From JAIOSF01 sp047159865 (GTDB lineage Bacteria > Campylobacterota > Campylobacteria > Campylobacterales > Arcobacteraceae): a stretch of 64,000 nt of DNA. Positions 25,394-34,721 of this stretch are shown in pieces. Position numbers and translations under genes: made by a program. Each line of letters begins with the position of its first letter. The stretch's first letter is position 1. The notes under the pieces were generated by a model. The model searched no databases and was not told the origin of the DNA. It saw nothing but the letters and a program-made list of their open reading frames with translations. The DNA lies in assembly GCF_047159865.1 (NCBI RefSeq), contig NZ_AP038804.1:868001-932000 (forward strand). The letters run 5' to 3'.

Positions 25394-28036
25394 CTATCTT
25401 TTTAATTGAATTAAAGTAGTTAAAATAGAATCCGCCGTTGTAATAGACTTAGCATTTGCCTCAAAAGCTCTTTGGAAAACCATAAGGTTTACCAATGATT
25501 CACTTAAGTCTGCTGTTGAAAGCTCCAACTGACCACCATTTACTTCTGCTGTTTTATCGTTGTCTATGTTGTATAGAGCTGTTCCACTTCTCGTAGTTGC
25601 TTTGAGTAAGTTTCCACCTATCGCTTCAAGTCCTCTATTGTCTGTAAATTTAGCAATTGATACTTGTCCTACCGCAAAATCTACTCCATCTTGTTGCATA
25701 GTTACAAGTCCTGTACTATCAACAGAAAAGTCGCCAAATGCGCTATCAGTTAAACCTAAACTATCAAGCCGAAGCTGTATACTGTCTTGTGATGCTGTTT
25801 GATTGATAGTAGTAGTTATTTTTAAAAACTCTGCACCTGCACCTTCTCTACCACTGTAATCATTGTTTCTAGTAATAAGCCCATTAAACGATCCTTTTAC
25901 TAATTCATCTGCATCATCAAATTGCATTCCGTAACTTGAATCCAAATAACCAGATGCTGCTGCTATAGATGGAGTATCTCCTTGAGTATTTTTGTACACA
26001 ATTTTTAACTCATCAGAAGATACTTTTAAAATATCATCAATTTCAGCAGTTGGATTAGCTAAATTCCAAGCAGTAATTATATCATCTTTATCAGCCACAA
26101 TTTTTTCTATTGTTGCAGATGTTGAATCACCATGATTTATACCTGTTACCTCTACATCTAAAAATCTAAATGCTGTAGTACCTGCTCCCACTGTAGAACC
26201 AGTAGACTGATCGGTATGAGCTTGTGTAACAGTAGTAGCCGATATTGTTAACCCTGCACCCGCAACAGCAGGTGTAATTGTTGGAGCAGCTGCTTGATAT
26301 TCATAAACATATTCGAGTTCACCCGCATCATTTTTAAGAATATTACTTAGCTGATCATTAACATTAGCTGGATCAGCATTCCATGCGCTTATTAGAGCAT
26401 CTTTATCTGCAATAATTTTATCTATAGTTTCTTCACCTGTATCACCAATAACTGCACCAGATATAGCATTACCTGCAAATGTAGCAAGTGCAGTCGTTGT
26501 ACCTGTAATTCCAACAGTTTGGTGTTCAGCTAAGTCAACATTTCCTGTAAGTTTTATAAGTTGTTGTTCAGGGATAGGACCTTTTAATTCTCCTGTAAAT
26601 TCTACATCAAAATTTTTGTCGAGTGTTTGAACTACTAAATTACCATTTACATTAAAAGCTTTTACATAATATGCAAGTTCACCTTTTGATGCTGTTCCAT
26701 CTGCATTTGCAACAGTATTAATAGCATTTACAATGTCATCAACACTAGCTACACCTCCTGCTGCTCCAACTGGATTACTTAACACTAATGGTACTGACGG
26801 TACATTTTCAACTGATTTTGTATCTTTATCATAAATATTTATTTGATATGTAAATTGGTTATCAACTTGCGTTGAACTTAACATAAGTTCATCTGTACTA
26901 TATACATCTTGTTGTTTTCCAGAAACTGCTTTGGCTAAAGCTTCTTCAACAGACTCGATAGCACCCATTCCTGTCCCTTGAACAGCTGCTTGGATAGTTT
27001 TTACTTCACCTTTTGTTGTTTGGTTATCATTACTTGTATCTACTGAACCAAACTCTGTTATTCTAAACTGTAATCCAGGGATCAAACTCTCGATATATAA
27101 ACCACCTTTAGGGTCATTTCCAGATACATTATCAAACTCATAAGCACTTTCACCTATTGTTCCACTAGCATTATCTTCCATCCCATTTGTATAGTGTGCA
27201 TCAAATCCTTTTAAGTTTGCAATTTGATCTGCAAATTTTTTCAAAGTTGTTGCTTCATCTGTATCAAACTTTTCGGCATATCTATCACCATCAATATATA
27301 GATATATCTCATCACCCTCTTCTATTTTTACCGTATCAAGATTAAAATTAAGATAATTTTTTTGTACACTAGAAGAAGCAGCAGTTGGTTTAGGATCAGC
27401 TTTTGCATGAGTAGTTAATAGACTATTATATTCAGTAATCAAAGCATCAATATCAGCTTTTTTAGCACTCGCTGTTTTTGCACCAAATCCTCTAAATACT
27501 GTTTCTACATCTGAAGCAGCTGTAGTGGTAAAATCTGTTGCTTTTGCTACAATTGTTTCAATAGTTGAACTATCTCTGATGATTTTATTTCCCAGCGTTT
27601 TACTAAATTCGTTTGTAAAATAAGTTGCATTTATATCTGTAGAAATTCTATCATCATCAGTAATAGGTGACATTGCCCAACCTTGAACATTGTTTTGTCC
27701 AACATCTTCTAAATTACCTGATTCTCCCATTCTAAAGTTACCAGCTCTTGTGTAGAAAGTTTCAGAACCATTTGATACTGTAAAAAAACCATCACTAGAA
27801 AGTGCCATATCATAAGATACACCAGTATTCTTTAGGTTTCCTTGAGTATACATCTTTTCTATATCAAATGAAGTAACCCCTTTACCAATTTTATCTTGAT
27901 ACATTTGATCTGCAAATGAGATTCTTGATGCTTTATAACCTATTGTATTAACATTGGCAATATTATTTGACTCATTATCTAGTGCTGTTTGTGAACCTGC
28001 TAATCCTGAGATCCCTGTCCAAAGTGCTCCAACCAT
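25394..28036 (-). CDS. flgE: Flagellar hook protein FlgE
   Basis: This is the main hook subunit. The 880 residues begin with the hook/rod signature (ESNNIANVNTIGYKASR) and end with the family C-terminal helix (ESLVNLMVFQRAFEANAKSI). The length is typical of long Campylobacterota FlgE and about twice the enteric protein, the extra being surface domains. The central part contains a duplicated segment of roughly 90 residues (see the repeat entry). It is preceded by AAAGGAATC and follows an 86-base gap after a second hook-family gene. Confidence 0.93.
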   Translation of the reverse strand: MVGALWTGISGLAGSQTALDNESNNIANVNTIGYKASRISFADQMYQDKIGKGVTSFDIEKMYTQGNLKNTGVSYDMALSSDGFFTVSNGSETFYTRAGNFRMGESGNLEDVGQNNVQGWAMSPITDDDRISTDINATYFTNEFSKTLGNKIIRDSSTIETIVAKATDFTTTAASDVETVFRGFGAKTASAKKADIDALITEYNSLLTTHAKADPKPTAASSSVQKNYLNFNLDTVKIEEGDEIYLYIDGDRYAEKFDTDEATTLKKFADQIANLKGFDAHYTNGMEDNASGTIGESAYEFDNVSGNDPKGGLYIESLIPGLQFRITEFGSVDTSNDNQTTKGEVKTIQAAVQGTGMGAIESVEEALAKAVSGKQQDVYSTDELMLSSTQVDNQFTYQINIYDKDTKSVENVPSVPLVLSNPVGAAGGVASVDDIVNAINTVANADGTASKGELAYYVKAFNVNGNLVVQTLDKNFDVEFTGELKGPIPEQQLIKLTGNVDLAEHQTVGITGTTTALATFAGNAISGAVIGDTGEETIDKIIADKDALISAWNADPANVNDQLSNILKNDAGELEYVYEYQAAAPTITPAVAGAGLTISATTVTQAHTDQSTGSTVGAGTTAFRFLDVEVTGINHGDSTSATIEKIVADKDDIITAWNLANPTAEIDDILKVSSDELKIVYKNTQGDTPSIAAASGYLDSSYGMQFDDADELVKGSFNGLITRNNDYSGREGAGAEFLKITTTINQTASQDSIQLRLDSLGLTDSAFGDFSVDSTGLVTMQQDGVDFAVGQVSIAKFTDNRGLEAIGGNLLKATTRSGTALYNIDNDKTAEVNGGQLELSTADLSESLVNLMVFQRAFEANAKSITTADSILTTLIQLKR
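25964..26446 (-). repeat. Internal protein-level duplication within flgE
   Basis: Two FlgE segments are alike. The first, from about 26446 to 26278, reads GDTGEETIDKIIADKDALI and ends in APTI. The second, from about 26131 to 25964, reads GDSTSATIEKIVADKDDII and ends in TPSI. Both contain S/T-A-W-N, an LSNILK/IDDILK element and an EYVYE/KIVYK strand. The similarity extends upstream of each unit (GTTTALATF against GTTAFRFL). This points to an old domain duplication in the exposed part of the hook subunit. Confidence 0.7.
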
Positions 28037-28041
28037 GATGA

Positions 28042-28075
28042 TTCCTTTAAATATAAAATACGAACATTTCTATGC
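28042..28075 (-). promoter_or_regulatory. Possible promoter with dyad upstream of flgE
   Basis: On the minus strand the 86-base flgE2-flgE gap contains TTGAGC, then about 18 bases, then TATATT, before the AAAGGA of flgE. The -35-like element overlaps an imperfect dyad (GAGCAT-AGAA-ATGTTC). No GG-N10-GC sigma-54 element is visible. This is a weak prediction. Confidence 0.3.
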
Positions 28076-28122
28076 TCAAATATAAATAATCAGTAAACAA
28101 CTAATTACTTAAATGTGAGCAC

Positions 28123-29742
28123 TTAAGTTGTTTTAAGTGCTAACGCGGTTTTCAATAACTCATCAGAAGTTGTAATAGTTTTTGAATTTGCTTCAAAACC
28201 TTTCTGCCAAATCATAAGATTTACTAAACTCTCAGATAAATCAATATTACTATTTTCAACAAATTTGCCCATCACTTCAGCTGAATCAGCTATATAAATA
28301 GGCTCTTTTTGATCCCTTCCTTGTGTATAGACATTGTCCCCTTGTGGTTCTAAGCCGCTTACATTTGTAAAAGTAACAGGAAGAAGTCTTCCTACTAAAA
28401 ATCGAGCATCACCATCAGTAAGATATATATTTCCATCTTCACTTTCTATTTGAGGATACGATGCTGTAGCTAATGAATTACCATTTACTATTTTTTCATA
28501 AAGGGTTGTACTCATTCCCAGTTCATTGAGGTCTAAGCGTATTGCCTCTAATGGAGGAACTGCACCACTTTGTATATCAGCAATTTCACTTTTATTCGTT
28601 ACAGCTGATGCTCCAACTTTTGCTAAGTTTTCTTGTAAATCAGCATATAAAGCTGTTATCAAATTTTCACCACTTCCTGATGCTTCTTGTATTTTGTCTA
28701 CACTTAACATCTGATCATTTACTTTTGCATTTTTCACGATCATATTTTGACCGGATATCATTGAATCGATTGTTAATTCACCTGTTGTACTATCGATACT
28801 AGAAGTTACCCCTGCTAGTAAATTTATCTTATCAGAAAAAAGTTTTAGCGTATTTTCCATACTTGTATCAAAATTTTGTTGCACTTTGATTCCATTTATC
28901 GAAATTTCGATAGTATTTACACTATTTTCAGTAAGTGTTGTAGGGAAAACAACACTACTTTTTGCTTTTGATGCAATTTCACCTTCAACAGAATTAACAG
29001 AAAATAATTTTAACGCATTTGAATAATTTGTTATGATTTCATCTATATCATTTAAAATAGTATCTATACTTTTATAGTTATCTCCAGAAGTGATCGTTTG
29101 AATGTTTTCAATTTGTGTTTTATATTTTTCATAGTTTTCCATCAGAGATGGATTTGCAGCGATAATTGCATTTTCTTCTTCTGTTGCTGTACCATTGATC
29201 ACAGCTTCTATCGTACTTAAGTTTGTTATCACAGATTGCATCTCTTTTGCATCTCGTGTATAATTTGAAGTATATGTATTTAGGGTATAAAAAGAATCAG
29301 CTGTATCAACAACTGTTGAAGTAATATTATTTTCAAATTCAGAAGTAATCACATCACCAGTTACAGTGGGAGCAACGCCCATAACAATCAAGCCTTCACT
29401 ATTTGTAAGGAAGTTTTCATTGTTACTAGAGAATTGACCTGTTCTTGAGTAAAATAATTTCTCTGGTTCCATTGGATCTTGAAGCGTAAAAAATCCTGGT
29501 CCTGAAATAGCAAAATCATATTCGGAGTTACTAGGCTTGATACCCCCTTGAGAAAAATCTTTTAAAGGATCATTTCTAGTTACACCTTTTCCAACACCAT
29601 CTTGATACATCAAGTCATTAAAGGATACTGAGTCTGATTTAAATCCTATTGTATTAACATTTGCTACATTATTTGACTCTATATCAAGTGCTCCTTGAAA
29701 GGAGATAATTGCAGATTTACCATTATAAATTGAACCATTCAT
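28123..29742 (-). CDS. Second FlgE-family flagellar hook-basal body protein
   Basis: The 539 residues have the hook/rod N-terminal signature (ESNNVANVNTIGFKSDSVSF) and the C-terminal helix (ESLVNLMIWQKGFEANSKTI). Both termini are closest to the neighbouring FlgE (for example NTIGFK/NTIGYK, and the -LMYQD-x-x-GKGVT- motif). The middle is shorter and shows no copy of the FlgE duplication. It lies between flgD and flgE in one operon. It may be a minor hook or hook-cap-proximal subunit; Helicobacter also has two FlgE-family genes. A rod role is less likely because flgF and flgG are present elsewhere in the window. Confidence 0.8.
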   Translation of the reverse strand: MNGSIYNGKSAIISFQGALDIESNNVANVNTIGFKSDSVSFNDLMYQDGVGKGVTRNDPLKDFSQGGIKPSNSEYDFAISGPGFFTLQDPMEPEKLFYSRTGQFSSNNENFLTNSEGLIVMGVAPTVTGDVITSEFENNITSTVVDTADSFYTLNTYTSNYTRDAKEMQSVITNLSTIEAVINGTATEEENAIIAANPSLMENYEKYKTQIENIQTITSGDNYKSIDTILNDIDEIITNYSNALKLFSVNSVEGEIASKAKSSVVFPTTLTENSVNTIEISINGIKVQQNFDTSMENTLKLFSDKINLLAGVTSSIDSTTGELTIDSMISGQNMIVKNAKVNDQMLSVDKIQEASGSGENLITALYADLQENLAKVGASAVTNKSEIADIQSGAVPPLEAIRLDLNELGMSTTLYEKIVNGNSLATASYPQIESEDGNIYLTDGDARFLVGRLLPVTFTNVSGLEPQGDNVYTQGRDQKEPIYIADSAEVMGKFVENSNIDLSESLVNLMIWQKGFEANSKTITTSDELLKTALALKTT

Positions 29743-29755
29743 AAAAAACCCCTTT

Positions 29756-30508
29756 TTAGTTACTAACTACAGTTACACTACTCAATGGTATCTCAACAGG
29801 ATCAGCATAGGTATAAGCTGAAGTTGCATATACATAACGATCAGTTATTTCGGCATCTTTAATTACATCATTATCTTTATCTAAGATTTTTAATGTTCCA
29901 TCTTCATTATAAGTAAATCTTCCATCACTATCTAATGCAAGTGTATATTCAGTAGCAACACCATCTTCATAGATGACACCATTTGCATCGTAACGAGAAA
30001 TTTTGTCAGTGTCAGTATTTTTAAGTCCATCAACTATTCCAGTCATCTGGGCAACTTTCATATACAATTCACCATTTTTATTTTCAATAGTATTTACTTT
30101 GTATACTTTGTTATCTCCACTATCATCTGTTTCACCGTTTTGAACTGTTTTACCAACAAGATTAGCAGCAGTAGATAAAGCAGAATTTGCGTAAGAAGCC
30201 TGCAGCGTTGTCATTGCAGCTGACATATCTTGATTTGATTGAATCGTAGACATTTTCAACTGACTATCCATCAAAGCAGCACTATCTTGAGGTTTAGTTG
30301 GATCTTGTTGTTTTAATTCTTCTAGCATTAATTTCAAAAAATCATTATTTGTTAAACTATCATTTGCAATTGCAGTTGTGACAGCATTTCCATATTCATC
30401 AGTTCCTGTACTTACTTGTGCATTAGCTGCTCTATCAGCTTTTACCTTATCCCAATATGCTTTGTCTGTTGCCGCTGTTTCCTGTGCATTTGTTGCATTT
30501 ATTGCCAT
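29756..30508 (-). CDS. flgD: Flagellar hook assembly (cap) protein FlgD
   Basis: FlgD forms the temporary cap on which hook subunits polymerise. The 250 residues carry the conserved N-terminal motif FLKLMLEELKQQDPTKP (about 50-66) followed by a Q/S-rich helix, and a beta-rich C-terminal part. It directly precedes the two hook genes (13-base gap), the expected neighbourhood. Confidence 0.93.
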   Translation of the reverse strand: MAINATNAQETAATDKAYWDKVKADRAANAQVSTGTDEYGNAVTTAIANDSLTNNDFLKLMLEELKQQDPTKPQDSAALMDSQLKMSTIQSNQDMSAAMTTLQASYANSALSTAANLVGKTVQNGETDDSGDNKVYKVNTIENKNGELYMKVAQMTGIVDGLKNTDTDKISRYDANGVIYEDGVATEYTLALDSDGRFTYNEDGTLKILDKDNDVIKDAEITDRYVYATSAYTYADPVEIPLSSVTVVSN

Positions 30509-30517
30509 AATATTCTC

Positions 30518-30805
30518 CTAAACTGTTTTTTCATCGAAAAAGAAATTTACTACTTTTTCTGGACTCATTGAATCTTGAACTCTTATTGCTAGTTTTTCTT
30601 CAATCACTATAATATCGCCAATGCCAACAACTCTTTCATTTACAAATATATCACCACCACCACCAGCTACTTTATTGAGTGCTAAGATATCACCTTCGGT
30701 AAAATCTAAAAAATCTTTTACTGTAATATCCGCATGTCCTAATATAACATCGACCTTCGCTTCTGTATCTACTAACGCATTGTAATCTTGTGTTGTAATT
30801 TCCAT
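30518..30805 (-). CDS. fliN: Short FliN-type flagellar switch protein
   Basis: The 95-residue protein is a single SpoA/FliN domain, with VDVILGHADITVKDFLDF near the start and FVNERVVGIGDIIVIEEKLAIRV near the end. It belongs to the C-ring of the motor. The motor also has FliY at 21780-22622, and other Campylobacterota are known to carry both FliN and FliY. It is the first gene of the fliN-flgD-hook operon and follows a 115-base gap with a likely promoter. Confidence 0.87.
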   Translation of the reverse strand: MEITTQDYNALVDTEAKVDVILGHADITVKDFLDFTEGDILALNKVAGGGGDIFVNERVVGIGDIIVIEEKLAIRVQDSMSPEKVVNFFFDEKTV

Positions 30806-30833
30806 ATCTATTCTTTATAATCTTATTTTCTAA

Positions 30834-30839
30834 ATTATA
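30834..30839 (-). promoter_or_regulatory. Probable -10 box upstream of fliN-flgD-flgE
   Basis: A TATAAT box on the minus strand lies 29 bases before the fliN start, within TATGATATAATT. The surrounding 115-base gap is very AT-rich and has no other clear feature. The same element at the same spacing precedes the FlaG-like gene. Confidence 0.5.
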
Positions 30840-30920
30840 TCATAAAAAAGTTTATTTTGTATACTATTTAAATATATTTACTTATACATAGTGTAATAAT
30901 GATTCATTCTAGTGTTGAAT

Positions 30921-31583
30921 TTAGATAAGTGCGTCTAATGATCCTAACATAGTTTCAAGTTTCGCCTCAATATTCCCATCAAAGTTCCCTAAATCACTTG
31001 CTATAACTACTCCACCTGCTGTAACATTTGGATCTTCTTGCAAGTTAACAAAACTATCAAAAGTAAGTTGCTCTTTGATTGCTATATAATCTTTAGGGTT
31101 TAAATGAATAGTTACTTTCGATGATGTATTAATTTTATCCATCATCCCTCGAATAGTTTCTTTTGCTATCTCTACTGAATTTTCACCAAGTTCAATTCCA
31201 ATGATTTTTTTTGCAATATTAAAAGATGTTTTTACGAGTTTTGTTTCCATTTGAAATGTTGCTTGTTCAAAAAAAGTTGAATAATGTTTCAAATCTTTTA
31301 AGGCTTCAACTAATTGTCTATCTAAGTCTCGTCCTTTTATTCCATCATTTTCTATAGATTCAACTCTTTGTCCAATTTGCAATAGCACTTGCTGTAAACT
31401 TTTCATCTCTTGTAATACAGGATCTACATTTCCATTGATTGATTTATCATTTAAAACAGCTACATTTTTCATCTCATTTGTTTGATGAGCATCATTTGAG
31501 ATAAACTGTCCTAATTCATAAGGGGTACTTTCATTCGTAGACTTTATAACTTGTGATGTTGTATTTACATTATTTCCTGACAT
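30921..31583 (-). CDS. fliH: Flagellar assembly protein FliH
   Basis: FliH binds the ATPase FliI and links it to the C-ring. The 220 residues have a variable N-terminus, a helical middle (about 75-130, QLVEALKDLKHYSTFFEQ) and a C-terminal domain with VTIHLNPKDYIAIKEQ and the typical GGVVIASDLGNFDGNIEAKL. It follows fliG with a 2-base gap and closes the cheY-to-fliH operon. Confidence 0.88.
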   Translation of the reverse strand: MSGNNVNTTSQVIKSTNESTPYELGQFISNDAHQTNEMKNVAVLNDKSINGNVDPVLQEMKSLQQVLLQIGQRVESIENDGIKGRDLDRQLVEALKDLKHYSTFFEQATFQMETKLVKTSFNIAKKIIGIELGENSVEIAKETIRGMMDKINTSSKVTIHLNPKDYIAIKEQLTFDSFVNLQEDPNVTAGGVVIASDLGNFDGNIEAKLETMLGSLDALI

Positions 31584-31585
31584 AA

Positions 31586-32593
31586 TTATTCCTCATCAAT
31601 TCGTTCGATTTCACCGCTTTCTAATAGTTGCATAGCGACATCTAATATTTTTCGTTGAGCATCTTCAATATCTTTTATCTTCGTTCTTCCTAGCATTTCA
31701 AACTCTTCTTTAAATCTATCTCTTGCTCTTTGAGACATCGATCCCATAATAATTGCCATATCTTCTTCAGTTGCATTTTTTAAAGCGATTGTCAAATCTT
31801 CTGTTTCAATATTTCCTAGAACTTTCATAATATCATTTGTATCAAGTGCAAGAAGATCTTCAAATACAAACATATTTTCTTTTATTTTTGCTGCTAATTG
31901 AGGATCTAAACCTTGAATATTTTCTAAAATTTCTGTTGATTTTGAACCCATTTTATTGAGCATATCAGCTACTGTTTTAACACCACCTACAGTTACAATA
32001 GAAGCTAATAATGATTCTAATTTTTTCTCCAAAACTTTTGACATAGATTGTACAATACTTGGTGAAACATCTTTTATAGTTGCCATCTGCATAGATATTT
32101 TAACTTTTAAAGTATCATCTAGTTTTGATAAAACCATTGACGCATCTTCTGCATCCATGTGCGCCAATACAACAGCAATAGTTTGAGGAGACTCATCTTT
32201 AATAAAATCTGCAAGTTGTTTAGGGTCAATATTATCAAGATATGAAAAAGCTTGTTTTGCTTCTTGTAGCCTTGCTAGTTTTGCCAACACTTTATCTGCT
32301 TCAGCTTTTCCTAATGATTTATATAAAATATCTTTTGCATAATCAAACCCACCAGAACTAATATATGAACTAGACTGTATATATAAATGGAACTCTTCTA
32401 AAATCCCCAAAGATGTTTCTTTGTCTATTGATCTAATTTGAGTAATTGCTATAGATAAATCTTCTACAACCTCATTTGGCAAACTTTGAAAGATTTTTAC
32501 AGTTGCTTCTTCTCCTATAAGGACACAAAAATGTGCAACTCTTTCAATCATAGGCATACCTTCAATAGTATTTTTTGTTGTTTCTTTTATCAT
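31586..32593 (-). CDS. fliG: Flagellar motor switch protein FliG
   Basis: FliG is the rotor protein that receives torque from the stator. The 335 residues include the middle-domain motif ESPQTIAVVLAHM (a variant of the EHPQ motif) and the C-terminal torque domain with FEDLLALDTNDIMKVL and RARDRFKEEFEML. Length is normal. It lies between fliF (15 bases) and fliH (2 bases), a very common order. Confidence 0.96.
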   Translation of the reverse strand: MIKETTKNTIEGMPMIERVAHFCVLIGEEATVKIFQSLPNEVVEDLSIAITQIRSIDKETSLGILEEFHLYIQSSSYISSGGFDYAKDILYKSLGKAEADKVLAKLARLQEAKQAFSYLDNIDPKQLADFIKDESPQTIAVVLAHMDAEDASMVLSKLDDTLKVKISMQMATIKDVSPSIVQSMSKVLEKKLESLLASIVTVGGVKTVADMLNKMGSKSTEILENIQGLDPQLAAKIKENMFVFEDLLALDTNDIMKVLGNIETEDLTIALKNATEEDMAIIMGSMSQRARDRFKEEFEMLGRTKIKDIEDAQRKILDVAMQLLESGEIERIDEE

Positions 32594-32608
32594 CTTATTT
32601 ACCTTTTC

Positions 32609-34288
32609 CTATGATTGTAATTTACTGCCACCCTCGTTCAATAACATCAATATCATTTGTGCTATATCTTCAGGATGGTCACTTACACTTTTCTCAATTT
32701 GCTCAATAAGAACTTCATATTTTGCAGATTCTTCAGCACTTAAGCCATCTAGGTTACTCAAAATTTGACTTTTAACTTTTGCTTTTAATTTACTTTGTTC
32801 TGTTCGGGCATCAAATTCATCAAATAAATTTTCATACTCATCACTTCCTTCTCCTGCCGAAGTCCCTGATCCACTTGCTAAAGATATTTCATTGTTTGCT
32901 ATAAACTTTTTATAAAAAACAAACAATAGAATCATTGCGATAAGATACTGGATATATTCGCCATATTCTTTAACCATAGCTTGAGTACTAAATAAGCCTA
33001 AACTATCTTCTTCACTTACAATATCTTCAGGCTTAGTTCCAAATGGTTGTAAACCAATAAATTTAAAAGATTTTACAGTAACACTATCTCCTCTATTTTC
33101 TCGATAACCAATAGCAACTTGAACAATTGAGTTTAAACTAGTAATAAATTCTTCTTTATTTTCTACTTTTTCTAATACAGCAGAGTCATAAGTAACAGCT
33201 GCTGTAATTTTTGAGATACCAGCATAAGCATTGTTTCTTTGACTGATTATTTTTTTTGAAATTTCATAATTAGTGACATTTTTTGCTTCTTCTTTAGAAG
33301 TTTTTTTTGTTTTTAAACTATTGTCATTTTCTGGATCTTCAATATTACTTTCAGCTCCTGGCACTCCACCTGTTTGAGGTTCTTTTGCATCTGATTGTGC
33401 TGCAATTTCTGTTGTTTGTTGACTTCTAATTGTTCCTTCTGGTTCATATATCTCTTGATTTATTTCTTGTTTTGTAAAATCTAATTCAATAGATACCTTT
33501 GCAACAACTCTTTGATCACCTAAAAATGGTAATAGTAAATCTTTTATTTTATTTTCATAGTCACTTTCAAGTTTAGTTTTATATTTTTCATGTTCTATAT
33601 ATTTTAAACTCTCCATACTTTCTGGATTATTTTCTAGAAGTGAGCCGTTTTGATTAATAAGTTTTATATTTTCTGGTTTCAATTTTGGAATTGCTGAGGC
33701 TATAAAATTTTTAATTCCTTCAATTTGTCTTTGAGATAAAGCTGTTCCTTCTCTTAAATTTAGAACAGCCGATGCTGTAGGATCTGTTTTTCTTTGTGTA
33801 AATACCGATTCTTTGGGAATTGCAATTTTTACAGAAGCAGATAAGATACCACTAATTGATTCTAAAGATCTACCTAGTTCACCCTCAAGTGCTCTTAAAT
33901 ATTTTACTTTATTCTCAAAATTTGTTGTACCAAGTGAACTTTTATCAAAAATTTCCCATCCAGTATGTTTTGTAGTTGAAGCATCACTTGTAACTAATTT
34001 AATTTTAGCAATATTTATACTATTTTTATTTGTTTTCAAAGTTAAATTATTTCCGGAACCTACAATAGAATAAGGGATAGAAGAAGCATCAAGTTCACTA
34101 CTTGCAAGCATAACTTGTGTTTTTGTTAAATTTGTAGCAATAGTATAATTGAGTTCTTCATCTTTTGCTTTTATATTAGAGTAAATTAATAATCCAATTA
34201 AAAATAGAAATAATACTGAAAAACCACCTATAATTACTGCTCTTTGAGCTGAATTAAGATTATTGATAAACTTAAAAATTTGTTCCAT
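32609..34288 (-). CDS. fliF: Flagellar MS-ring protein FliF
   Basis: FliF forms the membrane-embedded MS ring on which the rotor and export gate are built. The 559 residues have an N-terminal membrane helix (about 17-37), a periplasmic ring-building region, a second membrane helix (about 445-462, YLIAMILLFVFYKKF) and a cytoplasmic C-terminal tail that binds FliG. Family stretches such as AVLNLREGTALSQRQIEGIK are present. It lies between flgB and fliG. Confidence 0.96.
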   Translation of the reverse strand: MEQIFKFINNLNSAQRAVIIGGFSVLFLFLIGLLIYSNIKAKDEELNYTIATNLTKTQVMLASSELDASSIPYSIVGSGNNLTLKTNKNSINIAKIKLVTSDASTTKHTGWEIFDKSSLGTTNFENKVKYLRALEGELGRSLESISGILSASVKIAIPKESVFTQRKTDPTASAVLNLREGTALSQRQIEGIKNFIASAIPKLKPENIKLINQNGSLLENNPESMESLKYIEHEKYKTKLESDYENKIKDLLLPFLGDQRVVAKVSIELDFTKQEINQEIYEPEGTIRSQQTTEIAAQSDAKEPQTGGVPGAESNIEDPENDNSLKTKKTSKEEAKNVTNYEISKKIISQRNNAYAGISKITAAVTYDSAVLEKVENKEEFITSLNSIVQVAIGYRENRGDSVTVKSFKFIGLQPFGTKPEDIVSEEDSLGLFSTQAMVKEYGEYIQYLIAMILLFVFYKKFIANNEISLASGSGTSAGEGSDEYENLFDEFDARTEQSKLKAKVKSQILSNLDGLSAEESAKYEVLIEQIEKSVSDHPEDIAQMILMLLNEGGSKLQS

Positions 34289-34304
34289 ATATACTATTTC
34301 CTAT

Positions 34305-34709
34305 TTAATTTTTACTTGAAGCATCAATCATAGTTTTAAACCATGCAGAGTCTTTTTTAATTGAACTTTGAATTGCTGAAAACATCACATTGTTTTTTGA
34401 CATCTCACTCATTTGTGCATCAAGGTTAACATTATTTCCATCATTTTGCTCAACAAGACCTTTTACTTCATAAACTTCAAAATCGCTCTTGTTGTCAGAA
34501 AAAGACAATGCCATATGTTGGCTATGTGTTTGTGCAAGTTGTAGATTACTTTCTTCTTTTGTTTTCTGTAATGTATCTTTAAATTTAAGATTTTTTGTTT
34601 TATATTCAGGTGTATCTATATTTGCAATATTTGAAGATATAACTTTTTGTCTTTCTCCTCGGAAATTTAATTGTTGAAATAAAAGTTCTGTAACACTACT
34701 TGCATGCAT
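34305..34709 (-). CDS. flgB: Flagellar proximal rod protein FlgB
   Basis: FlgB is the first proximal rod subunit. The 134 residues have the signature ISSNIANIDTPEYK (about 24-37) and the C-terminal SEMSKNNVMFSAIQSSIKK helix. It lies 16 bases upstream of fliF, whereas its usual partner flgC is in the distant fliE-flgC-fliK group, so the normal flgB-flgC-fliE unit has been split. Confidence 0.94.
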   Translation of the reverse strand: MHASSVTELLFQQLNFRGERQKVISSNIANIDTPEYKTKNLKFKDTLQKTKEESNLQLAQTHSQHMALSFSDNKSDFEVYEVKGLVEQNDGNNVNLDAQMSEMSKNNVMFSAIQSSIKKDSAWFKTMIDASSKN

Positions 34710-34721
34710 TGGCTTTACCTA

